Source: Litorivita sp040371945
GTDB taxonomy: Bacteria > Pseudomonadota > Alphaproteobacteria > Rhodobacterales > Rhodobacteraceae
DNA length: 64,000 nt
Direction: 5' to 3'
Assembly (NCBI RefSeq): GCF_040371945.1
Contig: NZ_BAABWS010000003.1
Location: 62,001-126,000 of the forward strand
Both the position numbers and the translations under genes were made by a program. Below the pieces are notes generated by a model. The model saw nothing but the letters and a program-made list of their open reading frames with translations, was not told the origin of the DNA and ran no database searches. Positions 34,125 to 43,341 of the stretch are shown one piece after another; position 1 is the first letter of the stretch; each line of letters begins with the position of its first letter.

Positions 34125-35675
34125 ATGCGCGGTCCGCATAATATCTGGCGGCTGATCCGCACCGGCGCGACGCTGGAGCGCACCGGCGCGATGAAGCAGC
34201 TTCTCGATGCCTATGAGGCCCCCGCTTTGGTGCGCATGGCGCTGCGCGGTCTGGCATGGCCGTTCCAATGGCTTGGCGATAAGGGCGATGCGGCCTTCCC
34301 GCCGATCCCGCGCGCGCTGCAGGCCCTCGGCCCCGCCTATATCAAATTCGGGCAGATCATCTCGACCCGCCCCGATCTGGTGGGGGATAATCTGGCGGCA
34401 GAGCTGCGCGTGTTGCAAGACCGTTTGCCGCCCTTTGACATGGCCCGCGCCCGCGCGGCGGTCGAGGCCGAAACCGGCCGCCCGCTTGAAGAGGTCTTTG
34501 ATGATTTCAGCGATCCGGTCGCGGCGGCCTCGATCGCGCAGGTGCATCGCGGCACTTTGAAGGACACCGGCGAGGACGTGGCGATCAAGGTCCTGCGCCC
34601 CGATATCGCCCGCGCCTTCCGGCGCGATATCGATGCCTTCTACCTTGCGGCCAATACCATCGAATTTCTTTCGCCCGCCTCGCGCCGTTTACGCCCGACC
34701 GAGGTCATCGACCATTTCGCGGGGGTCGTGGCCGGCGAGCTGGACTTGCGGCTCGAGGCGGCATCGGCCTCCGAATTTGCCGCCAATACGGAACATGACG
34801 AAGGCTTTGAATTGCCCCGCGTCAATTGGAACCTGTCGGGCCGGTCGGTCATGGTGATGACATGGGCCGAAGGCACGGCGCTGGGCGATAATGCGGCGCT
34901 GGATGGGGCGGGCCACGACCGCGCGGCCCTGTCAAAACGCGTGCTGCAACTCTTCCTCAGCCATGCGCTGCGCGACGGGTTTTTCCATGCGGACATGCAC
35001 CAAGGCAACCTCAAGGTCGCGCCCTCGGGCAATATCATCGCCTATGATTTCGGCATCATGGGCCATATCGACGAATACACCCGCCGCGTTTATGCCGAAA
35101 TCCTCTACGGCTTTATCAAACGCGACTACATGCGCGTCGCGCAGGTGCATTTCGAGGCGGGCTATGTCCCCGCCGACCGCGATGTCGATGAATTTGCCCG
35201 CGCCCTGCGCGCCGTGGGCGAGCCGATTTTCGGCATGGATGCGACCCGCATTTCCATGGGCAAACTGCTCAGCTACCTCTTCGAGGTGACCGAACGTTTC
35301 GGCATGGAAACGCGCACCGAGCTGATTTTGCTGCAACGCACCATGGTGGTGGTCGAAGGCGTCGCGCGCAGCCTTGATCCGCAAATGAACATCTGGGAAG
35401 TCGCCAAACCCGTGGTCGAGGATTACATCAAACAAAGCCTCGGCCCGCGCGCCTTGGCCCGTGATCTCAAAAAAACCGCGCAGGTATTGGCGCGCTTTGG
35501 CCCGCGCCTTCCGGCCTTGGTCGAAGCCGCCCTGATCCGCCAAGCCGAACCGCCGCGCCCTGCACCCGCGCCATCGGCTTTGCGCCCGCTGGCGTGGGGC
35601 GCGGGCGGCGCGGTGATCGGTGCTGCGGCCGTCGCGGCCCTATCGGCGAGCGGCGTTTTGGGCGCGATTTTCTGA
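34125..35675 (+). CDS. ubiB: Ubiquinone biosynthesis protein UbiB (atypical kinase/ATPase)
   Basis: A 516-residue UbiB/ADCK-family protein needed for the aerobic steps of ubiquinone synthesis. The KxGQ motif is K74-F-G-Q77, the ATP-binding lysine is K155 (VAIKVLRP), the catalytic-loop motif is HADMHQGN (288-295) and the metal motif DFG is at 308-310. A C-terminal hydrophobic hairpin (AWGAGGAVIGAAAVAALSAS) anchors it in the membrane. It starts at the base after the ubiE stop. Confidence 0.95.
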   Translation: MRGPHNIWRLIRTGATLERTGAMKQLLDAYEAPALVRMALRGLAWPFQWLGDKGDAAFPPIPRALQALGPAYIKFGQIISTRPDLVGDNLAAELRVLQDRLPPFDMARARAAVEAETGRPLEEVFDDFSDPVAAASIAQVHRGTLKDTGEDVAIKVLRPDIARAFRRDIDAFYLAANTIEFLSPASRRLRPTEVIDHFAGVVAGELDLRLEAASASEFAANTEHDEGFELPRVNWNLSGRSVMVMTWAEGTALGDNAALDGAGHDRAALSKRVLQLFLSHALRDGFFHADMHQGNLKVAPSGNIIAYDFGIMGHIDEYTRRVYAEILYGFIKRDYMRVAQVHFEAGYVPADRDVDEFARALRAVGEPIFGMDATRISMGKLLSYLFEVTERFGMETRTELILLQRTMVVVEGVARSLDPQMNIWEVAKPVVEDYIKQSLGPRALARDLKKTAQVLARFGPRLPALVEAALIRQAEPPRPAPAPSALRPLAWGAGGAVIGAAAVAALSASGVLGAIF

Positions 35676-35819
35676 TCTTATGGCGGCGCATATTTGCGAC
35701 ACATGGGCAAATTGCCGTGGCGGCGGGCCGACGCACCCTGTTCACAGCGCCGATTGAGCGTTACTCTGCGCAAAAGGCGGGCCATAACCGTCCTGTAGAC
35801 ATCCGAGGTGGAGAAGCCG

Positions 35820-37919
35820 TTGTCCCGACTGTCCAAATTGCTTTGCGGCACCTGTTCGGTGGTGCTTATGGCTGCGGCAAGCCCGCAGGCCGAGACGCTG
35901 ACCACCAGCTCGTTCAACATGTATGGCGGGCCGGGCGGCTTGATCGACATGCCGACGGCAGAGATGGCGCCCGATGCGCAATTCACCTCGACCATCGGAT
36001 ATTTCGCCGACACCACCCGCGTCACGCTGAGCTTTCAAATCGCGCCGCGCCTGAGCGGCAGTTTTCGCTATAGCGCGGTGAATGGCCTCAATATTCCGGG
36101 CTATACGCTGCCGACTTACTATGACCGCAGCTTCGATTTGCGCTATCAATTCCTCGATGAAGGCACCTATCGCCCCGCCATGGCCGTGGGCCTGCGCGAT
36201 TTCATTGGCACGGGGCTTTACGGCTCTGAATATCTTGTGGCGACCAAAAGCCTTGGCGACAAATGGCGCGTGACCGGCGGCCTTGGTTGGGGCCGTTTGG
36301 GCAGCGCCGGAAGCTTTGCCAGCACCGGCACCCGCCCGACCGGATTTTTGGGCCGCGGCGGCTTGCCCAGCCTGAACAAGTTTTTCCGCGGCGATGTGGC
36401 GGCCTTTGGCGGTGTGACGTACCAACATAGTGACAAGTTGCGCTTCAAGCTCGAATACTCCTCCGACGCCTATGCCCAAGAGGCCGGTGACGGGCTTTTG
36501 ACCCGCGACAGCGCGATCAATTTCGGCGCGGAATATGCCTTTGCCCAAGGCGCGCAATTGGGCGTCTATGCGATGCATGGCGGCGAGGTTGCGGCGATGG
36601 TCTCTTTTGCCACCAACCCCAAACTCGCCCCCGTTCCGGGAAGCTCGGACGTTGCGCCTTTGGCGGTTCTGCCGCGCGGTAAAAGCGCCCGTGATCTGGG
36701 ATGGACCGCCGATCCCGCCGCGCCAAGCCAGACCGTTGCCAACCTCAAGACCTTGATCGAATTCGAAGGTCTGCGGCTCGAATCCTACAAGCTGACCGGC
36801 ACCTCGGTGCGCCTTGTGGTGCGCAATCCGCGCTTCGAGGCCGGATCGCAGCTTTTGGGCCGCGTGGCGCGCGGCGCAACCCGCGCCTTGCCCGCCTCGG
36901 TCGAGACCATCACCGTGGTCCAAACCAGCCATGGCGTCCCGCTGAGCAGCGCAACCTTCCAGCGTTCGGATCTGGAGAAATACGAATACGCCCCCGCCGA
37001 GGTCATGTATGACCGTATGGTGCTGACGGACGGCGCGGATGCATTGGAGGGCACCGTGGCGATGCCTGATGCCTATCCGCGTTTTGAATGGGCGCTCACC
37101 CCCTATGTCAGCCTGTCGATGTTCGACCCCGAAAGCCCCGTGCGCGCCGATGCGGGGCTCAAGCTGAGCGGCGATTACCATATCGCCTCGGGTTGGGTCG
37201 CTTCGGGCGAGATCACCGCCAAACTGGCGGGCAACCGCGACGATCTCAAACCAAGCACAAGCACCGGCCTGCCTTTGGTGCGCTCCGATTTCGCCGAATA
37301 TTCGCGCGGGCAAAAGATCGCGATGCCGAACCTGACGCTGACCCATTACGGTCGCCTTGGCGACAACCTCTATAGCCGCGTGACCGCAGGCTATCTGGAG
37401 CAAGGCTTTGCGGGCGTCTCTGGTGAAGTTTTGTGGAAGCCGGTGGACAGCCGCCTCGCGCTGGGCGCAGAGGTGAATTATGTCGCCAAACGCGCCTATG
37501 ACAACGCCTTCGGTTTGCAGGACTATACTGTCGCCACGGGCCATGGTTCGGTCTATTACGATCTGGGCAAAGGCTATCACGCGCAGGTCGACGCGGGCCG
37601 TTATCTGGCGGGGGATTGGGGCGCGACCATCGCCATCGACCGCGAATTTGCCAACGGCTGGAAGGTCGGGGCCTATGCGACCAAAACCAATATCTCGGCG
37701 GCGCAATTCGGCGAAGGCTCCTTTGACAAGGGCATCCGCTTTACCATGCCGCTGGCTTGGGCTTTGGGCACCTCGACACGGGCGAAAACATCGGCCTCGG
37801 TTGCCTCTTTGACCCGCGACGGCGGCGCGCGCCTGCGGGTGCAAGGGCGGCTTTATGAACAGGTGCGCGGGGCGCATCGCCCTGAAATGGCGAAAAGCTG
37901 GGGGAAATTCTGGCGATGA
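35820..37919 (+). CDS. yjbH: YjbH-like outer-membrane exopolysaccharide protein
   Basis: A 699-residue secreted beta-rich protein of the YjbH family, which with YjbE-F-G in E. coli supports production of an extracellular polysaccharide. The mature N-terminus SSFNMYGGPGGLIDMPTAEM is typical of the family, and many alternating strands ending near GIRFTMPLAWALG fit a beta-barrel. I chose TTG 35820-35822 because GGAG lies six bases upstream and gives a clean signal peptide (MSRLSKLLCGTCSVVLMAAA); a GTG at 35808 is possible. Its stop overlaps the next gene as ATGA. Confidence 0.82.
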   Translation: MSRLSKLLCGTCSVVLMAAASPQAETLTTSSFNMYGGPGGLIDMPTAEMAPDAQFTSTIGYFADTTRVTLSFQIAPRLSGSFRYSAVNGLNIPGYTLPTYYDRSFDLRYQFLDEGTYRPAMAVGLRDFIGTGLYGSEYLVATKSLGDKWRVTGGLGWGRLGSAGSFASTGTRPTGFLGRGGLPSLNKFFRGDVAAFGGVTYQHSDKLRFKLEYSSDAYAQEAGDGLLTRDSAINFGAEYAFAQGAQLGVYAMHGGEVAAMVSFATNPKLAPVPGSSDVAPLAVLPRGKSARDLGWTADPAAPSQTVANLKTLIEFEGLRLESYKLTGTSVRLVVRNPRFEAGSQLLGRVARGATRALPASVETITVVQTSHGVPLSSATFQRSDLEKYEYAPAEVMYDRMVLTDGADALEGTVAMPDAYPRFEWALTPYVSLSMFDPESPVRADAGLKLSGDYHIASGWVASGEITAKLAGNRDDLKPSTSTGLPLVRSDFAEYSRGQKIAMPNLTLTHYGRLGDNLYSRVTAGYLEQGFAGVSGEVLWKPVDSRLALGAEVNYVAKRAYDNAFGLQDYTVATGHGSVYYDLGKGYHAQVDAGRYLAGDWGATIAIDREFANGWKVGAYATKTNISAAQFGEGSFDKGIRFTMPLAWALGTSTRAKTSASVASLTRDGGARLRVQGRLYEQVRGAHRPEMAKSWGKFWR

Positions 37920-38650
37920 GACAGGGGCGCGCAACGGCGATGGTTACGGGTATGACGACGGGCATGGCGACGGGGATCAAACCGGCAATCTTGAGTGCGG
38001 CGCTGGCCGCGATGATGGCCCTTGCGGGCTGCGGCAACGCGCCGGACCGTGCCAAGGCGAATAAGGCGCTGGCTCAAGGCGTGCTGCAATCGGTGGGGCT
38101 TGGCGCCAAACCCGCCCCTGCGCCCAGCGAGGCGGCGCAAGTGGCCGGTGCTATGGCCGAAAAATCCGGCGATCTGCGCATGGTGCGCATCGCCGTGCGC
38201 AACGTGGCCGCCGTGGTCTATCCGGTGCAGGAAAACCAAGGCGTGCGGCTTTGGGCCTCTGCCGATCAACGCGGGTTCTATTTTCGCAGCGGCGTTTTGG
38301 TCGCCACGCGCGGGCTGGGCGGCGATTTGATGCAGGCCGATGTCGGCCCGAGCCTTGCGCTGGTTCGGGCGCGCAAGAGCGGCAGCGCGCAGCGGGTGCA
38401 CCGCTATCTGACCGGCGACAACCAAACCGATCTGCGCCGCCTGACCTGCACCATCGCACCACTGGGCCGCGAGGCGGTGCAATATGCCGCCATGTCGGCG
38501 CAGACCGTGAAAATGCGCGAGACCTGTGAGGGCGGGCAAACCCGCTTTGAAAACCTCTATTGGGTCACGGGGGCGGGAAAGATCGTGCGCTCAAAGCAAT
38601 GGCAAGGCGATCTGGGCGGGATGATCGAGTTTATCGATATCCGCAATTGA
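37916..38650 (+). CDS. yjbF: YjbF/GfcB family lipoprotein
   Basis: A 244-residue lipoprotein with lipobox ALAGCGN, related to the YjbF/GfcB group-4 capsule lipoproteins (RNVAAVVYPVQENQGVRLWA, and a C-terminal YWVTGAGKIVRSKQW). It probably assists export of polysaccharide with the YjbH-like protein, whose stop its ATG overlaps. Three in-frame 12-base repeats (ATG-NNN-ACG-GGN) precede the signal peptide, so translation could also begin at 37940, 37952 or 37964; the last gives a normal-length signal peptide. Confidence 0.82.
   Translation: MRQGRATAMVTGMTTGMATGIKPAILSAALAAMMALAGCGNAPDRAKANKALAQGVLQSVGLGAKPAPAPSEAAQVAGAMAEKSGDLRMVRIAVRNVAAVVYPVQENQGVRLWASADQRGFYFRSGVLVATRGLGGDLMQADVGPSLALVRARKSGSAQRVHRYLTGDNQTDLRRLTCTIAPLGREAVQYAAMSAQTVKMRETCEGGQTRFENLYWVTGAGKIVRSKQWQGDLGGMIEFIDIRN
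37940..37975 (+). repeat. Three 12-base in-frame repeats each carrying an ATG
   Basis: The units 37940-37951, 37952-37963 and 37964-37975 have the pattern ATG-NNN-ACG-GGN, encoding MVTG, MTTG and MATG. They lie in the 5' end of the yjbF-like gene and each offers an alternative start codon. Confidence 0.7.
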
Positions 38651-38761
38651 TCGGCGGGGCGGGGGAATCGCTTCGTGGTGTTTTGGGCCGTGCCATGGCC
38701 CGATGTCGGGCGGGCGGGGCCATGCCCCAAGGTGACGCAAACTAACGCCCCGTCATGCGCT

Positions 38762-38780
38762 AATTTTGCACAGCAAAATT
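38762..38780. promoter_or_regulatory. Palindromic operator upstream of the beta-oxidation trio
   Basis: AATTTTGC-ACA-GCAAAATT is a perfect eight-base inverted repeat with a three-base centre. It ends 12 bases before the -35 box of the promoter below. Its core matches a site at 52741-52756 in 14 of 16 bases. The TGC-N3-GCA centre recalls the CTGC-N3-GCAG sites of PhaR regulators, but the identity of the binder is a guess. Confidence 0.6.
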
Positions 38781-38792
38781 CAATTCCATTTA

Positions 38793-38821
38793 TTGACCCC
38801 TCGCTCTGGCCGCTCTAACTT
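38793..38821 (+). promoter_or_regulatory. Promoter of the hydratase/dehydrogenase and acyl-CoA dehydrogenase genes
   Basis: TTGACC (38793-38798) and TAACTT (38816-38821) are separated by an ideal 17 bases. The expected transcript start is about 38828, some 85 bases before the first start codon. Confidence 0.6.
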
Positions 38822-38913
38822 ACCCGTCGACAAGGGGGGAGGACCGGCAGACGCACATGCGCCTGCGGGCTTTCCCATGCACGCAGACTTCAGCAATGGG
38901 ACACCGCAGGCAG

Positions 38914-41013
38914 ATGGCCGATATCACCCAAGTAAATGACCAAATCTCGATCGAACGCGAAGGCGATGTTGCCCTCGTGTGCATCAATTTCCCGCCCGTG
39001 AACGCGACCGGCATCGGCGTGCGCCAAGGCCTGTGCGATGCGATTGCGCAGTTGAACAGCGAAGGCAGCGCCAAGGCGATTGGCATTTACGCCGCAGGCC
39101 GCACCTTTGTCGCGGGTGCTGATATCACCGAATTTGGCAAACCGCCGCTCAGCCCCTCATTGCCCGATACGCTCAATGTGATCGAGGCCTCGGATATCCC
39201 CGTGATCTGCGTGCTGCATGGCACGACCTTGGGCGGCGGTTTGGAATTGGCCCTTTCGGCCCATGCGCGCATCGCGCTTGAAGGCACGCGCATCGGTCTG
39301 CCCGAAGTCCTGCTTGGCCTTTTGCCAGGCGCGGGCGGGACGCAGCGTTTGCCGCGTCTGGCGGGCATGCCCTTTACCCTCGATATCGCCCTGTCGGGCC
39401 GTCAGGTCGGCGCGAAAGAGGCGCTGGAAAAAGGCGCCATTGATCGCATCGCTTCGGGCGATCCGCGCGAAGTGGCCCTTGCCGCCGCGCAAGAGGTGAT
39501 TGCGGGCACATTGCCGACCCGCCGCACTCGCGATCTGGACGCCGAGCTGGACCAAGCGGCCATCGACGGCACCCGCGCCATGCTCAAGAAAAAGCAAGCG
39601 CACCTTGTCTCGCCGCACCTCATCGTGGACGCGGTCGAACAATCCACCGGCGATCTCGACGCGGGTCTCAAATTCGAGCGCGACAGCTTTATGGCCTGTA
39701 TCAACACCCCGCAGCGCGCCGGTTTGATCCATGCCTTCTTTGGCGAACGCGCCGTTTCGAACATCCCCGAAGCCAAAGGCCCCACCCGCGAGATCGCCAA
39801 GATCGGCGTCATCGGCGGCGGCACCATGGGATCGGGCATCGCCACCTCCTGCCTGATTGCAGGATACGCCGTGCGCCTCATCGAAGTGGCGCAAGACGGG
39901 CTGGACCGCGGCATGGCGACCATCACCAAAAACCTCGAAGGCGCGGTCAGCCGCGGCAAGATGTCGGCCGAGGCGCGCGATGCGGCTCTGGCGCGTTTGC
40001 AGCCTTCGCTTGGTCTGGACGAGTTGGCCGATGTGGACCTCGTGATCGAGGCCGTGTTCGAGAAGATGGAAGTCAAAAAAGACATCTTCGGCAAGCTCGA
40101 CACCATTTGCAAAAAAGGCGCGATCCTTGCGTCGAACACCTCCTATCTGGACGTGAACGAGATCGCCGATTGCACCTCGCGCCCCGGTGATGTGATCGGG
40201 CTGCACTTCTTCTCGCCCGCGCATGTGATGCGTTTGCTGGAGATCGTCCAAGGCGCGAAAACCGATGCGGATGTTCTGGCCTCGGGCTTTGCCTTGGCCA
40301 AAAAGCTCAAGAAAGTCGGCGTCTTGGCGCAGGTGTGCGACGGCTTTATCGGCAACCGCATTTTGGCGCATTACTCCAAAACCGCCTCTTATCTGGTGCT
40401 CGACGGGGCCAGCCCGCAAGACGTCGACAACGCGCTTGAAGGCTTCGGTTTCGCCATGGGCCCGCATAAGGTCGGGGATCTGGCCGGTCTCGACATCGGT
40501 TGGATGACCCGCAAACGCAAAGCCGATACGCGCGACCCGAATGAGCGCTACGCCGGCGATGTGGCCGACAAGATTTGCGAAGAGGGCTGGTTTGGCCGCA
40601 AAACGGGGCGCGGCTACTACGTTTATGACGCCGGTGCCCCCGTGCCAAACGAGGCGATTGCCGGATTCATCGACGCCGTGCGCGCCGAAAAAGGCATCAC
40701 GCCCAAAGCCTTTACCAATGAGGATATCGTTGATCGCTACATGACGGCGATGATCGTCGAAGCCACCCGCGTGGTGGAGGACGGCACCGCAAAACGCCCT
40801 GTCGATGTCGATATGGTGTTTCTCTTCGGCTACGGCTTCCCGCGGTTCCGCGGCGGCCCGCTCCATTATGCCGACACGATCGGTGCGAGCGAGCTTGTCT
40901 CGCGCATCGAAGCCTACGCGAAAGAAGACCCGAACTATTGGCAGGTGCCGGACCTATTGCGGAAGATGGCCGCGGATGGCACCAGTTTTGCAGACCTGAA
41001 CAAGGAGGCCTGA
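38914..41013 (+). CDS. Bifunctional enoyl-CoA hydratase / 3-hydroxyacyl-CoA dehydrogenase
   Basis: A 699-residue FadB/FadJ/PimF-type enzyme catalysing two consecutive beta-oxidation steps. The N-terminal crotonase domain has E111 (GGGLELALSAH) and E131 (LPEVLLGLLPGAGGT). The NAD-binding motif IGVIGGGTMGSGIA is near residue 296, followed by the dehydrogenase domains (VIGLHFFSPAHVMRLLEIV, and FGYGFPRFRGGPLHYAD near the end). I start at ATG 38914 (MADITQVNDQ) because conserved sequence begins soon after. It heads a transcript with two acyl-CoA dehydrogenases; the same three functions are adjacent in the pim operon of Rhodopseudomonas. Substrate chain type is not shown. Confidence 0.9.
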   Translation: MADITQVNDQISIEREGDVALVCINFPPVNATGIGVRQGLCDAIAQLNSEGSAKAIGIYAAGRTFVAGADITEFGKPPLSPSLPDTLNVIEASDIPVICVLHGTTLGGGLELALSAHARIALEGTRIGLPEVLLGLLPGAGGTQRLPRLAGMPFTLDIALSGRQVGAKEALEKGAIDRIASGDPREVALAAAQEVIAGTLPTRRTRDLDAELDQAAIDGTRAMLKKKQAHLVSPHLIVDAVEQSTGDLDAGLKFERDSFMACINTPQRAGLIHAFFGERAVSNIPEAKGPTREIAKIGVIGGGTMGSGIATSCLIAGYAVRLIEVAQDGLDRGMATITKNLEGAVSRGKMSAEARDAALARLQPSLGLDELADVDLVIEAVFEKMEVKKDIFGKLDTICKKGAILASNTSYLDVNEIADCTSRPGDVIGLHFFSPAHVMRLLEIVQGAKTDADVLASGFALAKKLKKVGVLAQVCDGFIGNRILAHYSKTASYLVLDGASPQDVDNALEGFGFAMGPHKVGDLAGLDIGWMTRKRKADTRDPNERYAGDVADKICEEGWFGRKTGRGYYVYDAGAPVPNEAIAGFIDAVRAEKGITPKAFTNEDIVDRYMTAMIVEATRVVEDGTAKRPVDVDMVFLFGYGFPRFRGGPLHYADTIGASELVSRIEAYAKEDPNYWQVPDLLRKMAADGTSFADLNKEA

Positions 41014-41016
41014 TCT

Positions 41017-42207
41017 ATGGATCTGAATTTTACCCAAGAGGAGCGCGATTTCCGTGAGGAAGTGCGCAGCTATCTGGCAGAGAACCTGCCGGCGCATATC
41101 TCGGACGCGGTGCGTTCGGGCGGCGAGCTGACCAAGGAAATGACCGAGGAATGGCACGCTATCCTCAACCGCAAGGGCTGGCTTGCGACGATCTGGCCCG
41201 TAGAACACGGCGGCCCCGGTTGGACGCCGGTGGAAAAATACATCTTCGAGGATGAATGCTGCAAAGCCTATGCGCCGCGCATCGTGCCTTTCGGCCTGTC
41301 GATGCTTGGGCCGGTGCTGATCAAATTCGGCAACGACGAGCAAAAGAAAACCATCTTGCCGCGCATCCTTGATGGGACGGATTGGTGGTGTCAGGGCTAT
41401 TCCGAACCGGGCGCCGGATCGGACCTTGCCTCGCTCAAAACCCGCGCGGTGCGCGATGGCGACGAATGGGTGATCAACGGTCAAAAGACATGGACCACCC
41501 TTGGCCAGCACGCCGATAAAATCTTCTGCCTGTGCCGCACCGATCCGGATGCGAAAAAACAGCAAGAAGGCATTTCCTTCATCCTCGTCGATATGGATGC
41601 CCCTGGTGTGGAACTGCGCCCGATCAAATTGATCGAAGGCGGCCATGAGGTGAACGAGGTCTTCTTTACCGATGTGCGCGTGCCCATCACCAACCTTGTC
41701 GGCGAAGAGAACAAAGGCTGGACCATCGCGAAATACCTGCTGACGCACGAGCGCACAGGCATTGCCGGTGTCGGCTTCTCGATGCAGGCCCTCGAAGAGG
41801 TCAAAGCCCTGTCGCGCAAAATGATGCGCAACGGCAAGCCTTTGGCACAAGACCCGCTGTTTTCAGCGCGCATCGCGCAGGCCGAGATCGACCTTGAGGC
41901 GATGAAGCTGACCAACCTGCGCATGCTCTTCAAAGCGCAACAACAAGGCGCACCAGGTCCCGAAACCTCGATCCTCAAGATCAAGGGCACGGTGATCAAC
42001 CAAGAGCTCAAAGACCTCGCGCGCCGTGCGCTCGGCCCCGTGGCCGCGCCCTTCCCCGGCCATATCACCGATGGCAACATCATGTTCGGCCCCGAAGACA
42101 CGGCCTATAACGCCGCGCGTTATTTCAACAACCGCAAGACCTCGATTTTCGGTGGATCCAACGAGATCCAGCGCAACATCCTGACCAAGACTATGCTGGA
42201 GCTTTGA
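41017..42207 (+). CDS. Acyl-CoA dehydrogenase, large-subunit type (PimC-like)
   Basis: A 396-residue FAD-dependent acyl-CoA dehydrogenase. Conserved parts are WCQGYSEPGAGSDLASLKT, VINGQKTWTTLGQHAD and the C-terminal FGGSNEIQRNILTKTML. It starts three bases after the preceding stop, and a second, smaller dehydrogenase gene follows three bases after its own stop. Such unequal pairs resemble PimC-PimD and the heteromeric steroid-pathway dehydrogenases, which act as alpha-beta complexes. Oxidation of a dicarboxylyl- or branched acyl-CoA is an inference from that similarity. Confidence 0.9.
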   Translation: MDLNFTQEERDFREEVRSYLAENLPAHISDAVRSGGELTKEMTEEWHAILNRKGWLATIWPVEHGGPGWTPVEKYIFEDECCKAYAPRIVPFGLSMLGPVLIKFGNDEQKKTILPRILDGTDWWCQGYSEPGAGSDLASLKTRAVRDGDEWVINGQKTWTTLGQHADKIFCLCRTDPDAKKQQEGISFILVDMDAPGVELRPIKLIEGGHEVNEVFFTDVRVPITNLVGEENKGWTIAKYLLTHERTGIAGVGFSMQALEEVKALSRKMMRNGKPLAQDPLFSARIAQAEIDLEAMKLTNLRMLFKAQQQGAPGPETSILKIKGTVINQELKDLARRALGPVAAPFPGHITDGNIMFGPEDTAYNAARYFNNRKTSIFGGSNEIQRNILTKTMLEL

Positions 42208-42210
42208 CCT

Positions 42211-43281
42211 ATGGATTTCTCTCTCACTGAAGATCGCCGCATGCTGCAAGATAGCCTGACGCGCTATCTGACCGAGCAATACCCCGTCGAGCACCGCAAC
42301 AAGGTCGCCTATGACCTGCCGTGCCATGACGAAGCGAAATGGGGCGAGTTGGCCGAATTGGGCGCGCTGTTTGCGCTGGCCCCCGAAGAGGCGGGCGGCT
42401 TTGGCGGCACCGGTTTCGACATCTCGGTCGTGTTCGAAGCCTTGGGCCGCGGCATCACCTCCGAGCCGGTGCTCGGCGCCCTGATGGCCTCGCGCCTGAT
42501 GACAGCGGCAGGCGCAGACCAAGAAGCGCTGCTCGCAGGGGCGACAAAATACGCCGTCGCGATCAGCGAGATCGAAGCGCCCTACGAGCTTGATTATATC
42601 GCCACCACGGCCTCCGGCTCGGGCGATAGCGTCACGCTCTCGGGCCGCAAATCCGCCGTCTATGGCGGTCAGGTGGCCGATGTCTTCCTCGTCGCGGCGA
42701 AAAACGGCGACAAGCTGGGTGTCTACGAGGTGCAAGCCTCGGATGCGCAGGTCGTCGGCTATGCGATGATGGACGGCGGCGGCGCGGCCGAATTGATGCT
42801 CGACGGCACACCGGCGAAACTGCTGATCGAAGACGGCGCCGCGGCGCTGCAAGACGCGATCAACGCAGGCATCGTCGCGCTGTGCGCCGAGGCCGTTGGC
42901 GCGATGGATGTGATCCACGACTACACGGTGGATTACCTCAAGCAGCGCAAGCAATTCGGCGTTGTCATCGGCAAATTCCAAGTGCTGCAACACCGCGCTG
43001 TGGATATGCTGACCGAGATCGAACAGGCCCGTTCCATCGTCATCAAAGCCGCCGCTGAACTCGGCGGTCCCGATGCGACGCGCTATGCATCGATGGCGAA
43101 AAACATGATCGGCCGCGCCGCGCGCCTGAACGCCGAAGAGGCGATCCAGATGCACGGCGGGATTGCGATGACATGGGAATATCCCGTCTCGCATTACGCC
43201 AAGCGCCTGATCATGCTCGACCACCAATTGGGCGACACCGATTTCCACCTCGCCCGCGTGGCCGCAGAAATCGCCGCCTGA
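42211..43281 (+). CDS. Acyl-CoA dehydrogenase, small-subunit type (PimD-like)
   Basis: A 356-residue acyl-CoA dehydrogenase homologue with the usual fold (MDFSLTEDRRMLQDSLTRYL, QFGVVIGKFQVLQHRAVDML, EEAIQMHGGIAMTWEYPVSH). The central region is more divergent than in the 396-residue partner, as in subunits that contribute structure rather than the whole active site. It probably forms a complex with that partner, whose gene ends three bases before it. It ends the transcript; a terminator lies 21 bases downstream. Confidence 0.87.
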   Translation: MDFSLTEDRRMLQDSLTRYLTEQYPVEHRNKVAYDLPCHDEAKWGELAELGALFALAPEEAGGFGGTGFDISVVFEALGRGITSEPVLGALMASRLMTAAGADQEALLAGATKYAVAISEIEAPYELDYIATTASGSGDSVTLSGRKSAVYGGQVADVFLVAAKNGDKLGVYEVQASDAQVVGYAMMDGGGAAELMLDGTPAKLLIEDGAAALQDAINAGIVALCAEAVGAMDVIHDYTVDYLKQRKQFGVVIGKFQVLQHRAVDMLTEIEQARSIVIKAAAELGGPDATRYASMAKNMIGRAARLNAEEAIQMHGGIAMTWEYPVSHYAKRLIMLDHQLGDTDFHLARVAAEIAA

Positions 43282-43302
43282 TCCTTGACCGGATGAGCAT
43301 TG

Positions 43303-43333
43303 AAAAAGGCGCCGCTGATCGCGGCGCCTTTTT
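43303..43333. terminator. Bidirectional rho-independent terminator
   Basis: AAAAAGGCGCCGC (43303-43315) pairs perfectly with GCGGCGCCTTTTT (43321-43333), with five bases in the loop. It ends the dehydrogenase transcript on the plus strand and could also act from the opposite side. Confidence 0.92.
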
Positions 43334-43341
43334 ACTTTTAT

